Assembly (NCBI RefSeq): GCF_026151205.1
Contig: NC_087075.1
Location: 3,322,359 to 3,386,358, forward strand
Direction: 5' to 3'
Origin: Bolinopsis microptera
Taxonomy: Eukaryota > Ctenophora > Tentaculata > Lobata > Bolinopsidae
DNA length: 64,000 nucleotides
The notes below the pieces were generated by a model. The model searched no databases, was not told where the DNA came from, and was given only the letters and a program-made list of their open reading frames with translations. A program made the position numbers and the translations under genes. Below are positions 46,601 through 61,600 of this stretch, piece by piece (position 1 is the first letter of the stretch; each line of letters opens with the position of its first letter).

Positions 46601-49600
46601 CTAAAAATTGGTAGGGACCGAAGGGTTCATCTGAAATTTATGATTAATCTTAGAATGCAATAATGTGTGTGCGAATAAACTTAGACTGATATACTGACGT
46701 CAACAAGCAAAACGTTTAGTATTTGTACAATATTGGTATTACTATACGTTTATGAGGTCCCATCACAGATGCTCGAAAGGAAGTCCTGTGAAATGAAATG
46801 CAATATTGTATATGAACAACACCCGCACACACTTTTGACACTTATCCAATATTCAAATATAAGCGAACCATCCCTAAAAGGGGACTTCGATTCTTAAATG
46901 CTTGCCAGCGCTGATAAAACTTGCAGTTTATAAATTATTGACTAACTCGACTATACTTGCAGAGATTTGTGTTGCGGGGCCTGTATCTGGATTCAGTCAT
47001 GTGGCTGCAGCCTGTCCGGCAGATCAATGGAGTTTAGCAGCAAACGCAGCTTCTTCCTGCACGGCATGGTCCAGTGGACAAAGAGGTAGCCTCTGGATCA
47101 GGAACACAAGAAAGTGACTGCACATGGAGTAAGTTGTTGTTTCCTAAAATTGGAGGGACCGAAGGGGTTCATCCTGAAATTTTGTTAATCTTAGAAATGC
47201 ATTATGGTGTGCGAAATTGACATAGAGAATTAACGACGTCAACAAGCAAAGTTTTGTATGTGTACATATAATGGTATTACTATACGTTTATAGGTCCCAT
47301 CACAGATGCTCGAAAGGATTTCCTGTGAATGAAATTGCAACTATTGTATTTGAAACACACCCGCCCACACACTTTACCCTTATCCATATTCAAATAAAAG
47401 CGAAAACCATCCCTAAAAGGGTATTCGAATTCTTAAACTGCTTGCACAGCGGGCTGAAACTTGCAGTTCTATAAATACTTGATTAAACTCGCTATACTTG
47501 AGAGATTGTGTTGCGGGCCTGTATCTGGATCAGTCACGTGGCTGTCAAGCTGTCGGCAGATCAATGGAGGATTTAGCAGCAAACGCAGCATTCTACCTTG
47601 CACGGCATGTCCAGCTGACAAAGAGGTAGCCTCCTGGATCAGGAACACAAGAAAGTGACTGCACTGGAGTAAGTTCGTTGGTTCCTAAATTGGAGGGACG
47701 GAAGGGTTCATCCCTGAAATTTATGTTTAATCTTAGAAATGCAATAATGTGTGGCGAATAAACATAGACTGAAAATACTGACGTCAACAAGCAAAGTTTA
47801 GTATTTGTACAATAATTGGTATTACTATACGTTTATGAGGTCCATCAAGAATGCTCGAAGGAATTCCTGTGAATGAAAATCAAACTATTGTAATGATACC
47901 ACCCGAACACACTTAGACACTTATCCAATATTCAAATAAAAGCGAACCATCCCTAAGGGTAACTTCGAATCTTAAACTGCTTGCCAGCGGCTGAAACTTG
48001 CATTTCTATAAATACTGTTGACTAACTCGACTATACTTGCAGAAGATTGTGTGTGCGGGCCAGTATCTGGCTCAGTAAGTGGCTGTTCAAGCCTGTCCGG
48101 AAGATCAATGGAGTTAGCAGCAAAAACGCAGCTTCTACCTGCACGGCTTGTCAGCTGACAAAAGTGTTGCATCTGGTTCAGGAACACAAGAAAGTGTCTG
48201 CACATGGAGTAGTTGTTGTTTCCTAAAAATTGGAGGGACCGAAGGGGTTCATCCTGAAATTATGTTAAAATTAGAAATGCAATAATGTGTGCGAATAAAA
48301 CATTAGACTGAAATACTGACACGTCAAACAAGCAAAGTTTAGTATTTGTACAATTATTGGTATTACTATTCGTGTATGAGGTCCCATCACAGATGTCGAA
48401 AGGAAATTCCTGTGAATGAAATGCAACTATTGTATATGAACAACACCCGCACCCACTTTGACACTTATCCAAGCATTCAATAAATAAAAAGCGAACCATC
48501 CCTAAAGGGTACTTCGAATCCTTAAACTGCTTGCAGCGGGCCTGAAACTTGCAGAGTTCTATAAATATTGACTAAAACTCGACTATACTTGCAGAAGATT
48601 GTGTTGCGGGCCAGTATCTGGTTCAGTCAAGTGGCTGTCAAGCTGGTCCGGCAGATCAATGGAGGTCGTAGCAGCTAACGCAGCTTCTACCTGCACGGCA
48701 GTCCAGCTGACAAAGAGGTAGCCTTGGATCAGGAACAAAGGAAAGTGACTGCCGCCCTCAACCCATTTTTTTTGGGGGGGGGTGTAAGTTGTTTGTTTCC
48801 TAACAATTGGAGGGACCGAAGGGGAAAAGGGGTTCATCATGAAATTTATGTTAATCTTAGAATTGCAATTGATGTGCGAATAAATAGACGCTTGAATAAC
48901 TGACGTCAACAAGCAAAGTTTAGTATTTGTACAATAATTGGTATTAATATACGTTTATGAGGGGCCCTTCAAAGGATGCTAGAATGGAATTCTGTAATGA
49001 AATGCAAAATATTGAATATGAACAACCACCCGCACACACTTTGACTCTTATCCATTATTCATAATAATGCGAACCATCCCTAAAAAGGGTACTTCGAATC
49101 TTAACTGCTTGCCAGCGCTGAACTTGCAGTTCTATTAATACTTGACTAAAACTCGATATACTTGCAGAGATTGTGTTGCGGGGCCAGTATCGGATCAGTA
49201 CAAGTGGCTGTCTAGCCTGTCCGGCAGATCAATGAGGAGTTAGCAGCAAACGCAGCTTCTACGCACGGCATGTCCAGCTGCAAAGAGGAGGCCTCTGGAG
49301 CAGGAACACAAGAAGTGACTGCACTTTGAGAGTAAAGTTGTTGTTCCTAAAAATTGGAGGGCCGAAGGGGTTCATCTGAAATTTATGTTAATCTTAGAAA
49401 TGCAATAATTGTGCGAATAAACATAGACTGAAATACTGGAGACGTCAACAAGCAAAGTTTAGTATTTGTACAATAATTGGTATTACTATACGTTTATGAG
49501 GTCCATTCACAGATGCTCGAAAAGGATTTCCTGTGAATGAAAATGCAACTATTGTATATGAACACCAACCGCTACACACTTTGACACTTATCCATATTCA

Positions 49601-52600
49601 AATAAAAGCGAAACCATCCCCTAAAGGTTAATTCGATTCTTAATATGCGTCCAAGCGCGGAAATAAAAACCCCTGCAGTTTATAAATTACTTGATAAAAT
49701 CGACTATACTTGCAGAAGATTGTGTTGCGGGCCTGTTTCTGTTCAGTCAGTGGCTGTCAGCCTGTCGGCAGATCAAATGGGTTTAGCAGCAAACGCAGCT
49801 TCTCCCTGCAGGCATGTCCAGCTGACAAAGAGGTAGCCTCTGGTATCAGGAACACAGAAAGTGACTGCTTGGAGTAAGTTGTTTTGTTTTCCTAAAATTT
49901 GGAGGGACCGAAGGGGTTCATCACCTGAAATTTTTGTTAATCTTGAAATGCAATAATGTGTGGAATAACATAGACTGAAATCTGACGTCCCACAAGCAAA
50001 GTTTAGTATTTGTACAATAATTTGGTATTACTATACGTTATGAGGTCCCATCACAGATGCTCGAAAAGGAATTCTGTGAATGAAATGCAACTATTGTATA
50101 TGAACCACCACCCGCACACACTTTGACATTTATCCAATAGTGCAAATAAAAGCGAAACCTTCCTAAAAAGGGTATTCGAATCTTTATAACTGCTTGCCTG
50201 CGGCTGCAACTTGCATTTCTATAAATATGACTAAACTCGATATGCTTGCAGAAGACTTGGTGTTGCGGGCCAGTATCTGATTCAGTCAAGGGGATGTTCA
50301 TAGCCTTGTCCGGCAGATCAATGGTGTTTGCAGGCAAACGCGCTTCCTACCTGCACGGCATGTCCAGCTGACAATAGAGGTAGCCTCTGGATCAGGAAAA
50401 CAAGAAAAGTGGACTGCACATGGAGTAAGTTGTTGTTTCCTAAAAATTGGAGGGACCGAAGGGGTTCATCCTGAAATTTTATGTTAATCTTAGAAATGCA
50501 ATAATGGTGCGTATAACATAGGACCTGAAATATGACGGTCAACAAGCAAAGTTTAGTATTTGTACTATAATTGGTTTATTACTCTACGTTTATGAGGTCC
50601 CATCACAGATGCTCGAAGTAATTCCTGTGAATGTAATGCAACTATTAGTATATGAACCACCACCCGCACATCTTTGACACTTTCAATATTCAAATAAAGC
50701 GAACCATTCCTAAAAGGGGGTACTTCGATCTTAAACTGCTTGCCAGGGCTGAAACTTGCAGTCTATAAATATTGACTAAACTCGTCTATACTTGCAGAAG
50801 ATTGTGTTGCGGCCTACCATGTATCGGATCAGTTCAATGTGGCTGGTCAAGGCTGTCGGCAGATCATGGCGTTTAGCAGCAAACGCAGCTTTTACCTGCA
50901 CGGCATGTCAGCTGACAAAGAGGTTAGCCTCTGATCAGGAAACACAAGGGAAGGTGACTGCCACATGGTGTAAGTTGTTGTTTCCTAAAATTTGGAGTAC
51001 CGAAGGGGTTCATCCTGAAATTTATGTTATCTTAGAAATGCCAATAATAGTGGGCGAATAATCATTGACTGAATACTGACGATCAACAAGCAAAGATTTG
51101 TACTTTGTACAATAATTGGTATTACTATACGTTTATGAGGTCCCATCACAGATGCTCGAATGGATTCCTGGTGAATGAAATGCAACTTATTGTATTTTGA
51201 ACACCACCGCACACCACTTGGACAACTTATTCCAAATTCAAATTAAAAGCGAATCCATCCCTAAAAGGGTACTTCGAATCTATAACTGCTTGCCAGCGGC
51301 TGAAATTGCGTTCTATATATACTTGACTAATAACTCGACTTTACTTTGCTAGAAGATTGTGTTGCGGGCCAGTTTCTGGATCAGTAAAGTGGCTGTCAAG
51401 CCTGTCAGGTGATCAATGGGTGTAGCAGCAAACGCAGCTTCTACCTGCACGGCATGTCCTGCTGACAAAGAGGTGCCTCTGGATTCAGGAACACAGAAGT
51501 GACTTGCACACTGGTGTAAGTTGTTGTTTCCTCAAAATTGGTGGATACGAGGGGGTCTATCTGAAATGTATGTTAATCTTAGAAATGCAATAATGTGGTG
51601 AGGAATAAACATAGACTGAATATACTGACGTCAACAAGCAAAGTTTAGTATTTGTTACAATAATTGGTATTACTAAACGTTAATGAGGTCCCATCACAGT
51701 GTCTCGAAAGGATTTCCTGTGTATGAAAGCAACTATTGTATATGAACACCACCCGGCACACACTTTGACACTTATCAATATTCAAATAAAAGCGAACCTC
51801 CTAAAGGGTACTTCGAATCTTAACTGATTGCCAGCGGCTGAAACTTGCAGTTCTATAAATTACTTGACTAAACTCGACTATACTTGCAGAAGATTGTGTT
51901 GCGGCGCCAGTATCGGGATCAGTCAAGTGGCGGTCAAGCTGTCCGGCAGATCAATGGAGTTTAGCAGCAAACGCAGCTTCTACCTGCACGGTTGTCAGCT
52001 GACAAAGAGGTTGCCTCTGGACAGGAACAAAGAAAGTGACCTGCCCACTGGAGTAAGTTGTTGTTTCCTAAAAATTGGAGGGACGAAGGGGTTTTCATCT
52101 GAAATTTATGGTTTAATCTTAGGAATGCAATATGTGTGCGAATAAACATAGACTGAAATACTGACGTCAACAAGCAAGTTTAGTATTTGTAAAATAATTG
52201 TATTACTATACGGTTTATGAGGTCCCCATCCCATCAAGATGCTCGGAAAGGAATTCCTGTGAATGAAAATTGCACTATTGTATATGAACAACACACGACA
52301 CTACACTTTGACACTTATCCCATATTCAAATAAAAGCGAACCATCCCTAAAAAGGGTACTCTTCGAATCTTAAACTGCTTGCCAGCGGCTGAAACTTGCT
52401 GTTCTATAAATACTTGATAAACTCGACTATACTTGCAGAAGATTGTGTTGGGGCCAGTATCTGGATCAGTCAAGTGGGCTGTCAGCCTGTCCGGCAGATC
52501 AATGGACGTTTAGCAGCAAACGCTGCTTTCTACCTGCACGGCTTGTCCAGCTGGACAAAGAGGTAGCTCTGGATCTGGAAACACAAGAACGTGATGCACA

Positions 52601-55600
52601 GTGGTGTAAGTTGTTGTTTCTAAAATATAGGAGGACCGAAGGGGGTTCATCCTGAATTTATGTTAATCTTAGAAAATGCAAGAAATGTGTGGGGAAATAA
52701 AACATAGACGGTATACTGACGGTCAACAAGCAAAGTTTTAGTATTTGTACAATAATTGGTATTACTATACGTTTATGAGGTCCATCACTGATGCTCGAAA
52801 GGAATTCCTGTGAATGAAATGAACTATTGTTTTGAACACCACCCGCACACACTTTGACACTGTATTCCATTATTCAAATAAAAGCAGGAAACCATCCTCT
52901 TAAAGGGTTCTTCGAATCTTAATCTGCTTGACCAGCGGCCTCGATAACTGCAGTTCTATAAATACTTGGACTATCTCGACTATACTTGCAGAAGATTGTG
53001 TGCGGGGCCAGTATCTGGAATCAGTCAAGATGGCTTCAGCCTGTCCGGCAGATCGATTGGAGTTTAGCAGCAAACGCAGCTTACTCACCGGCACGGCATG
53101 TCCAGCTGACAAAGAGGGTAGCCTCTGGATCAGGAACACAAGGAAAGTGATGCACTGGAGTAGTTGTTGTTCTAAAAATTGGGGACCGAAGGGGTTCCAT
53201 CCTGAATTTATGTTAATCTTAGAAATGCAATTGTGTGCGAATAAACATAGACTGTAAAATACTGACGTCAACAAAGCAAAGTTTAGTATTTGTACAATAA
53301 TTGGTATTACTATCACGTTTATGAGGTCCCATCACAGATGCTCGAAGGATTTCCTGTGTATGAAATGCCTATTGTTATGTAACTCCACCGCACACACTTG
53401 ACACTTATCCAATATTCACATAAAAGCGAACCTCCCTAAAAGGGGTACTTCGAATCTTAAACTGCTTGCAAGCGGCTGAAACTTGCTGTTCTATAATACT
53501 TTGACTAAAACTCGTCTATTCTTGCAGAAGTTTGTGTTGCGGGTCAGTATCTGGATCAGTCATGTGGCTGTCAAGCCTGGCCGGCGATCAATGAGTTTTG
53601 CAGCAAACGCAGCTTCTACCTGCACGGCATGTCCAGCTGACAAAGAGGTAGCCTTGGATCAGGAAATCACATGAAAGTGACAGCTCATGGAGGTTAGTGG
53701 TTGTTTCCTAAAAATTGGAGGGACCGTAAGGGGTTCATCTGAAATTTATGTTAATCTTAGATATGCAATAATTGTGTGCGAATAAACATAGGAGAAATTA
53801 CTGACGTCAACAAGCAAAAGTTTAGTATTTGTCAATATTTGGTATTACTATACCGTTTATGAGGTCCACATCTCAGTTGCTGAAGGTTTCATGTGAATGA
53901 AATGCAACTATTTTTATGAACACCACCCGCACACTACTTTGAACACTTTATCCAATATTCAAATAATAGAGAAACCATCCCTATTAAGGGTACTTCGAAT
54001 CTTAAACTGCTTGCCAGCGCGCTGAAACTGCAGTTCTATAAATACTTGACAACTCGACTATACTTGTGAAGATTGTGTTGCGGGCCGTATCTGGGATCAG
54101 TCACGTGGCCTGTCAAGACTTGTCCGGCAGATCAATGGAGTTTAGAAGCAAACGCAGCTTCTACTGCACGGCAAGTCCAGTGACAAAGGAGGTTGCCTCT
54201 GGATCAGGATACCACAAGAAAGTGAATGCACATGGAGTAAGTTGTTGTTTCCTAAAATTTGAGGGCAGGGACGAAGGGGTTCTCTGAAAATTTATTTTAA
54301 TCTTTGAAGGCAATAGGTGTGCGATAAACATAGACCTGAATACTGAACGTCAAACAAGCAAAGTTTTTAGTTTTGGTACAATATTGGTATTACTATACGT
54401 TTATGAGGTCCCATCACAGAGCTCGAAAGGAATTCCTGTGAATGAAATGCAACTATGTAATTTGACAACCACCCGCACACACTTTGACATGATCAATATT
54501 CAATAAAAGCGGATACCATTCCCTAAAAGGGTTATTCGATTCTTAAACTGCTTGCCATGCGGCTGAAACTTGCAGTTCTCTATAAATTTTACTTGACTAA
54601 ACTCGACTATACTTGCAGATGATTTGTGTTGCGGGCCAGTATCTGGAACAGTCAATGGTGTCAAGCCTGTCCGGCAGATCAATGGAGTTTAGCAGCAAAC
54701 GAGCTTCTACCTGCACGGCATGGGGGGGGGTCCAGAGGACTAAGAGGTAGCCTCTGGATCCATGGGAAACAGATAAGTGACTGCACATGGAGTAAGTGTT
54801 GTTTCCTAAAAATTGGAGGACGAAGGGGTTCATCTGAAATTTATGTTAATCTTAGAATGCATTAATGTGTGCGAATAAACATAGACTGAAATACTGACGT
54901 AACAAGCAATAGTTTAGTATTGTACAATAATTGGTATTCTATACGGTTTTTGGGTCCCATCACTGATGCTCGAAAGAATTCCTCGTGAATGAATAAGCAA
55001 CTATTGTATTTGAAACACCCGAACACACTTTGACCACTTATCAATATTCAAATAAAAAAGGCGAACCATCCTAAACAAGGGTACTTCGAATCTTAAACTT
55101 GCTTGCAGCGAGCTGTAAACTTGCGTTTCTATAAATTTCTTGACTAAATCTAGGGACTATACTTGCAGAAGGATTGTGTGCGGGCCTGTATCTGGAATCA
55201 GTCATGGTGGCTGTCAAGCCTGTCCGCATATCAATGGAGTTTAGCAGCAAAACGCAGCCTTTACCTGCACGGAATGTCCAGCTGACAAAGAGGTAGCCTT
55301 ATGGATCAGGAACACAAGAAGTGACTGCACATGGTAGTTAGTTGTTGTTTCCTTAAAAAATTGGTGGGACCGAAGGGTTCATTCATGAAAATTGATGTTA
55401 ATCTTAGAAATGCAATTGATATTGTGGTGCGGATAAACATAGACTGAAATATGAACGTAAACAAGCAAAGTTAAGTATTGTACAATAATTGGTATTACTA
55501 TACGTTTATGAGGTCCCTTCCCAGATGCTCGAAGGAATTCCTGTGAATGTTAATGCAACTATTGTATATGACACCCCCGTCACAACTTTGACACTTATCC

Positions 55601-58600
55601 AATATTCAAATATAAAGAGATCCATCCTAAAAGGGTACTTCGAATCTTAACTGCTTGCCGCGGTCTGAGACTTGCAGTTCTATATAAATACTTGACTAAA
55701 CTCGACTATACTTGCAGAAGTTTGGTTGCGGGCCAAGTATCTGGATCAGTCAAAGTGGCTGTCAAGCCTGTCCGGCAGATCAATGGAGTTGAGTTTAGCA
55801 GCACCGCATGCTTCTACTGCACGGCTAGTCCAGCTGACAAAGAGGTAGCATCTGGATCAGGATCACAAGATAGTGACTGACATGGAGTAAGTTGTTGTTT
55901 CCTAAAAAATTGGGAGGACCGATGGGTTCATCTGATAATTTATGTTATTTAGAAATTTGCATAATGTGTGCGAATAAACATAGACTGAAATACTGACGTT
56001 CAACAAGCAAAGTTTAGTATTTGTACATAATTGGTATTACTATACGTTATATGAAGTCCCCATCACAGATGCTCGATAAGGAATCCTCAGTGAATGAAAT
56101 GCACTTCTTGTATAATGAACACCACCCGCACCACTTTGACATTATTCCAATATTCAAATCAAAGCGAACATCCCTAAAAGGGTACTTCGACTTAAACTGC
56201 TTGCCAGCGGCTGATACTTGCAGTTCTATAAATACTGGACCTAAACTGAATATACTTGCAGAAGATTGTGTGGCGGGCAGTATCTGGATAGTCAAGGGCT
56301 GTAAGCCTGTCGGAGATTCAATGGAGTTTAGCAGCAAACGCTGCTTCTGCCTGCACGGCATGTCTAGATGACAAAGAGGTAGCTCTGGATCAGGACACAA
56401 GAAAGTGACTGCACATGGAGTAAGTTGTTGTTTCTAAAAATTGGAGGGACCGAAGGGGTTCTTCCATGGAAATTTATGTTATATCTTAGAAATGCCAATA
56501 TAATGTGTGAGCGAATTAACATAGATGGAACTACTGACCGTCACAAGCAAAGTTTAGTATTTGTACAATAATTGGTTTACTATTCGTTTATGGGGAAGGT
56601 ACCCATCACAGATGCTCGAATGGAATTCCAGTGAATGAATGCAAACTATTGTATATGAACACCACCGCACACACTATGACACTTATCCAATATTCATATA
56701 AAAGCGAACCATCCCTAAAAGGAGTTATTCGAATTACTTAAAACTGCTTTGCCAGCGGTGAAACCTTGCAGTGCTTAAATACTTTGATAACTCGACTATA
56801 CATTGCAGAGATTGTGTTGCGAGGCAGTATCTGGATCAGTCAAGTGGCTGTCAAGCCTGTCCGGAGAATAATGGAGTTTGCCAGCAAACGCAGCTTCTAC
56901 CTTGCAAGGCCATGTCCAGTCTGGACCAAAGAGGTAGCCTCTGATTCAGGAACACCAAGAAAGTGATGCACATGGAGTAAGTTGTTGTTTCCAAAAATTG
57001 GAGGGACCGAAGGGGGGTTTCTTCCTGAAATTTATGATTAATCTTAGAATGCAATAATGTGTGCGAATAAACATAGACTGAATACTGACGTCAACAAGGC
57101 AACGTTTAGTATTTGTACAATATTGGTATTACTATACGTTTTTGAGGTCCCATCACCGATGCTCGAAAGGAATTCTGTGAATGAAATGCAACTATTGTAT
57201 TATGAACTCCACACGCACACACTTGACATTATCCAATATTCTAAATAAATGCGAACCTCCCTAAAAGGGTACTTCGAATCTTAATGCTTGCCAGCGGTGA
57301 AACTTGCAGAGTTCTATAAATACTTGACTAAAACTCGGACTTACTTTGGCAGGAGATTGTGTTGCGGGCCAGTGCCAGTATCTGGATCAGTCAAGTGGCT
57401 GTCAAGCCTGTCCGGACAGATCACTGAGTTTAGCAAGCAAAGCAGCTTCTCCTACCACGGTTGTCAGATGACAAGAGGTAGCCTCTGGATCATGGAACAC
57501 AAGAAAGGGACTGCACATGGAAGTAAGTTGTTGTTTCCTAAAATGGAGGGACGACGGGGTTCATCCTGAATTTATGTTACATCTTATGTAATGCAATATG
57601 TGTGAGAATTAATCATAGATGAAATTACTGACGTCAACATAAGCATAAGTTTAGTATTTGTACAATAATTGGTATTACTATACGTTATGAGGTTCCCATC
57701 ACAGATGCTCGAAAGGAATTCTGTGATTGAAATGCAACTATTGTATATGAACACCACCAGCACACACTTTGACACTTATCCAATATGCTCAAATAAAAAG
57801 CTGAACCATCCCTAAAAGGGGTACTTCGAATCTTAAATGCTTTGCCAGCGGCTGAAACTTGCTGTTCGTAAATTTTTTTTTCTTGACTAAACCTCGTCTA
57901 TACTTGCAGAAGATTGTGTGCGGGCAGTATCTGGATCAGTCAAGTGGCTGTTCAAGCCTGTCCGCAGATCAAGGTGTTTAGCAGCAAAACGCAGCTTCTA
58001 CTTCACGGCCATGTCCAGCTGGGACAAAGAGGTAGCCTCTGGATCATGGAACACAAGAAGTGACTGCACATGGTAAGTAAGTTGTTGTTTCCTAAAATTG
58101 GAGGGACCGAAGGGGTTCATCTGAAAGTTTGTTAATCTTAGAAATGCAATAATGTGTGCGAATAAACAAGACTGAATACTGACTCAACAAGCAAAGTTTT
58201 AGTATTTGTACAATAATTGGTATTTACTATACGTTTATGACGGTCCCATCACAGATGCTCGAAAGGAATTCCTGTGAATGAAATGCAAATATTGTATATG
58301 AACAACACCGCACACACTTTGGACACTTATCCAATATTCAAATAAAAGCGAACCATCCCTAAAAGGGGGATACTTCGAATCTTAATCTGCTTGCCAGCGG
58401 CTGAAACTTGCGTTCTATAAAATACATTGAATAAAAATCGACTATACTTGCAGAAAGATTGTGTTGCGGGCCCAGTAGTATCTGGACAGTAAGGTGGCTG
58501 TCAAGCCTTGTCCGGCAGATCAATGGAGTGTGCAGCAAAGCAGCTTATTCCTGCACGGCATGGTCCAGCTGACAAAAGACAGGTAAGCCTCTGGATCAGG

Positions 58601-61600
58601 AACACAAGGATAAAGTGACTGCACTTGGAGTAAGTTGTTTGTTTCTTAAAATTGGAGGGACCGAAGGGGTTCATCTGAAATTTATGTTAATATTAGAAAT
58701 GCAATAATGTGTGCGAATTAACATAGACTGAAATACTGGACGTCAACATCGCTAAGTTTCGTATTTGTACAATATTTGGTATTACTATACGTTTATGAGG
58801 GTCCCATCACAGATGCTCGAATGGAAATCTGTGAATGAAATCGCAACTATTGTATATGAACACCACCGCACACACTTTGTTTTATCCAATATTCAAATAT
58901 AAAGCGAACCTTCCCTAAAAGGGTACTTCGAATCTTAAAATGCTTTTGCCCGCGGCTGTAACTTGCCAGTCTATAAATACTTGACTAAACTCGACTTACT
59001 TGCAGAAGTTTGTGTTTGCGGGCCAGTATCTGGATCAGTCAAGTGGCGTCAAGCCTGTCCGGCAGATCAATGGAGTTTAGCAGCAAAACGCAGCTTCTAC
59101 CTGCCGGCATGTCAGCTGACAAAGAGGTATGCCTCTGGTATCAGGAACAGAATGAAGTGATGACAATGGAGTAAGTTGTGTTTCCCTAAAAATTGGAGTG
59201 GACCGAAGGGGTTCATCTGGTGGAAAATTTATGTTAATCTTAGAAATGCAATAAGTGTGAAATAACATAGACTGATACTTGACGTCAACAAGCAAAGTTA
59301 GTATTTGTACAATAATTGGTATTACTATACGGTTTTTTATTAATGAGAGGTCCCATACAGATGCTCGAAAGGAATTCCTGTGAATGATAATGCAAAATAT
59401 TGTATATGAACACACCCGCGCCAACACTTTGAATGACATTATCAATATTCAAATAAAGCGTAACCATCCCTAATAGGGTACTTCGAATCTTAAACTGCTT
59501 GCCAGCGGCTGAAAACTTGCTAGTTATATTAAATATCTTGACTAAACTCGGACTATACTTGCAGAAGATTGTGTTGCGGGCCAGTATCTGGATCAGTCAA
59601 GTGGCTGTCAAGCCTCGTCCGGCAGATCAATTGAGTTTAGAGCAACGCAGCTTTACCTGCACGGACATGTCCAGCTGACAAAGAGGTAGCTCTGGTTCAG
59701 GAACAAGAATAGTGACTGCACAACTGGAGTAAAAGTTGTTGTTTCCTAAAAATTTGGAGGGACGAAGGGAGGTTCATCCTGAAATTTATGTTAATCTTAG
59801 AAATGAAATAATGTGTGGAATATAATACATAGACTGATATACTGGACGTCAATAAGCAAAGTTTAGTTATTTGTACAATAATTGGTATTACTTTACGTTT
59901 ATGATGTCCCATCCAGGAGTGCTCGAAAGGAATTCCTGTGAATGAAATGCAAAACTATTGTATATGAACACCACCCGCACACACTTAGACAGCTATCCAA
60001 TATTCAAATAAAAGCGAAAACCATCCCTAAAAGGTACTTCGGATCTTAAATGCTTGCAGCGGCTGAAACTTGCAGTTCTATAAATACTGATAAACTCGAC
60101 TATACTTGCAGATGATTGTGTTGGTTTGCGGGCCAGTATTACTGATCAGTAAAGGTGCTGTCACAGCCTGTCGGCAGATCAATGGAGTTTAGCAGCAAAC
60201 GCGCTTATACCTGCACGGCATGTCCAGCGACAAAGAGGTTTTTTAGCCTCTGGCTTAGGAACAAGAAAAGTGACTGCACATGGTAGTAAGTTGTTGTTTC
60301 CTAAAAATTGGAGGGACGAAGGGGTTCATCCTGAAATTATGTTAATCTTAAAATGAATAATGTTGTAGACGATTAAACATATGGACTGAAATACTGACGT
60401 CAACAAGCAAAGTTTTGTATTTGTACAATAATTGGTTTTCTATACGTTTATGGAGGTCCATCCAGTGCTCGAAAAGGAATTACTGTTGAATGAAATGCAA
60501 CTATTGTATATGAACACCACCCGCACACACTTTGACCTATCCCAATATTCAAATTAAATGCGAACCATCCCCTAAAAGGTACTTCGAATTCTTAAACTGC
60601 TTGCCTGCGGCTGAAACTTGCAGTTCTATAATTACTTGACTATACTCGACTATACTTGCAGATGTTGTGTGAGGGCCAGTATCTGGATCAGTCAAGTGGC
60701 TGTCAAGACTGGCCGGCAGATAATTGTGTTTAGCAGCAAACGCAGCTCTACCTTGCACGGCATGTCCAGCTGACAAAGAGGTTAGCTCTGGATCTGGAAC
60801 ACAAGAAAGTGATGCACATGGAGTAAGTTGTTGTTTCCTAAAAAAAATGGATGTGGACCGAAGGGGTTTTCATCCTGATTATGATAATCTTAGAAATGCC
60901 AAAAATGTTTATTTTTTGTGCGAATTAATTAGCTGAAATACTGACGTCAACATGCACAAGTTTAGTATTGTACAATTAATTGGTATATTACTATACGTTT
61001 ATGAAGGTCCCATCACAGATGCTCGAAGGAATTCCTGGTGAATGGAATGCAAAAATATGGGATATGAACAACCACCCGCTCACACTTTGACACTTATCCA
61101 ATATTTCAAATACAAAGCGAACCATCCTAAAAGGGTACTTCGAATCTTAACTGCTTTGCCGCGGGCTGAAAACTTGAAGTTCTATAATACATTGACAAAA
61201 CTCGACTTACTTGCAGAAGATTGTGTTGGGGCAGTTATCTGGAATCAGCAAGTGGGCTGTCAAGCCTGTCCGGCAGTTCCAATGGAGTAGAGTGTAGCAG
61301 CAAACGGCAGCTTCTACCTGCACGGCATGTACAGCCGACAAAGAGGTAAGCCTCTTGGATCAGGAAACACAAGAAAGTGGACTGCAAATGGAGTAAGTTG
61401 TTGTTTCCCTAAAAAAAATTGGAGGGCCGAAGGGGTTCATCTGAAATTTATGTATCTTAAGATAATGCAAATAATGCGTGCGAATAAACATAGACTGAAA
61501 TACTACGTCCACAAGCAAAGTTAGTTTTGTTCAATAATTGGTATTATATACGTTTTTGAGGTCCCCTATCAACAGATGCTTCGAAAGGAATTCCTCTGTG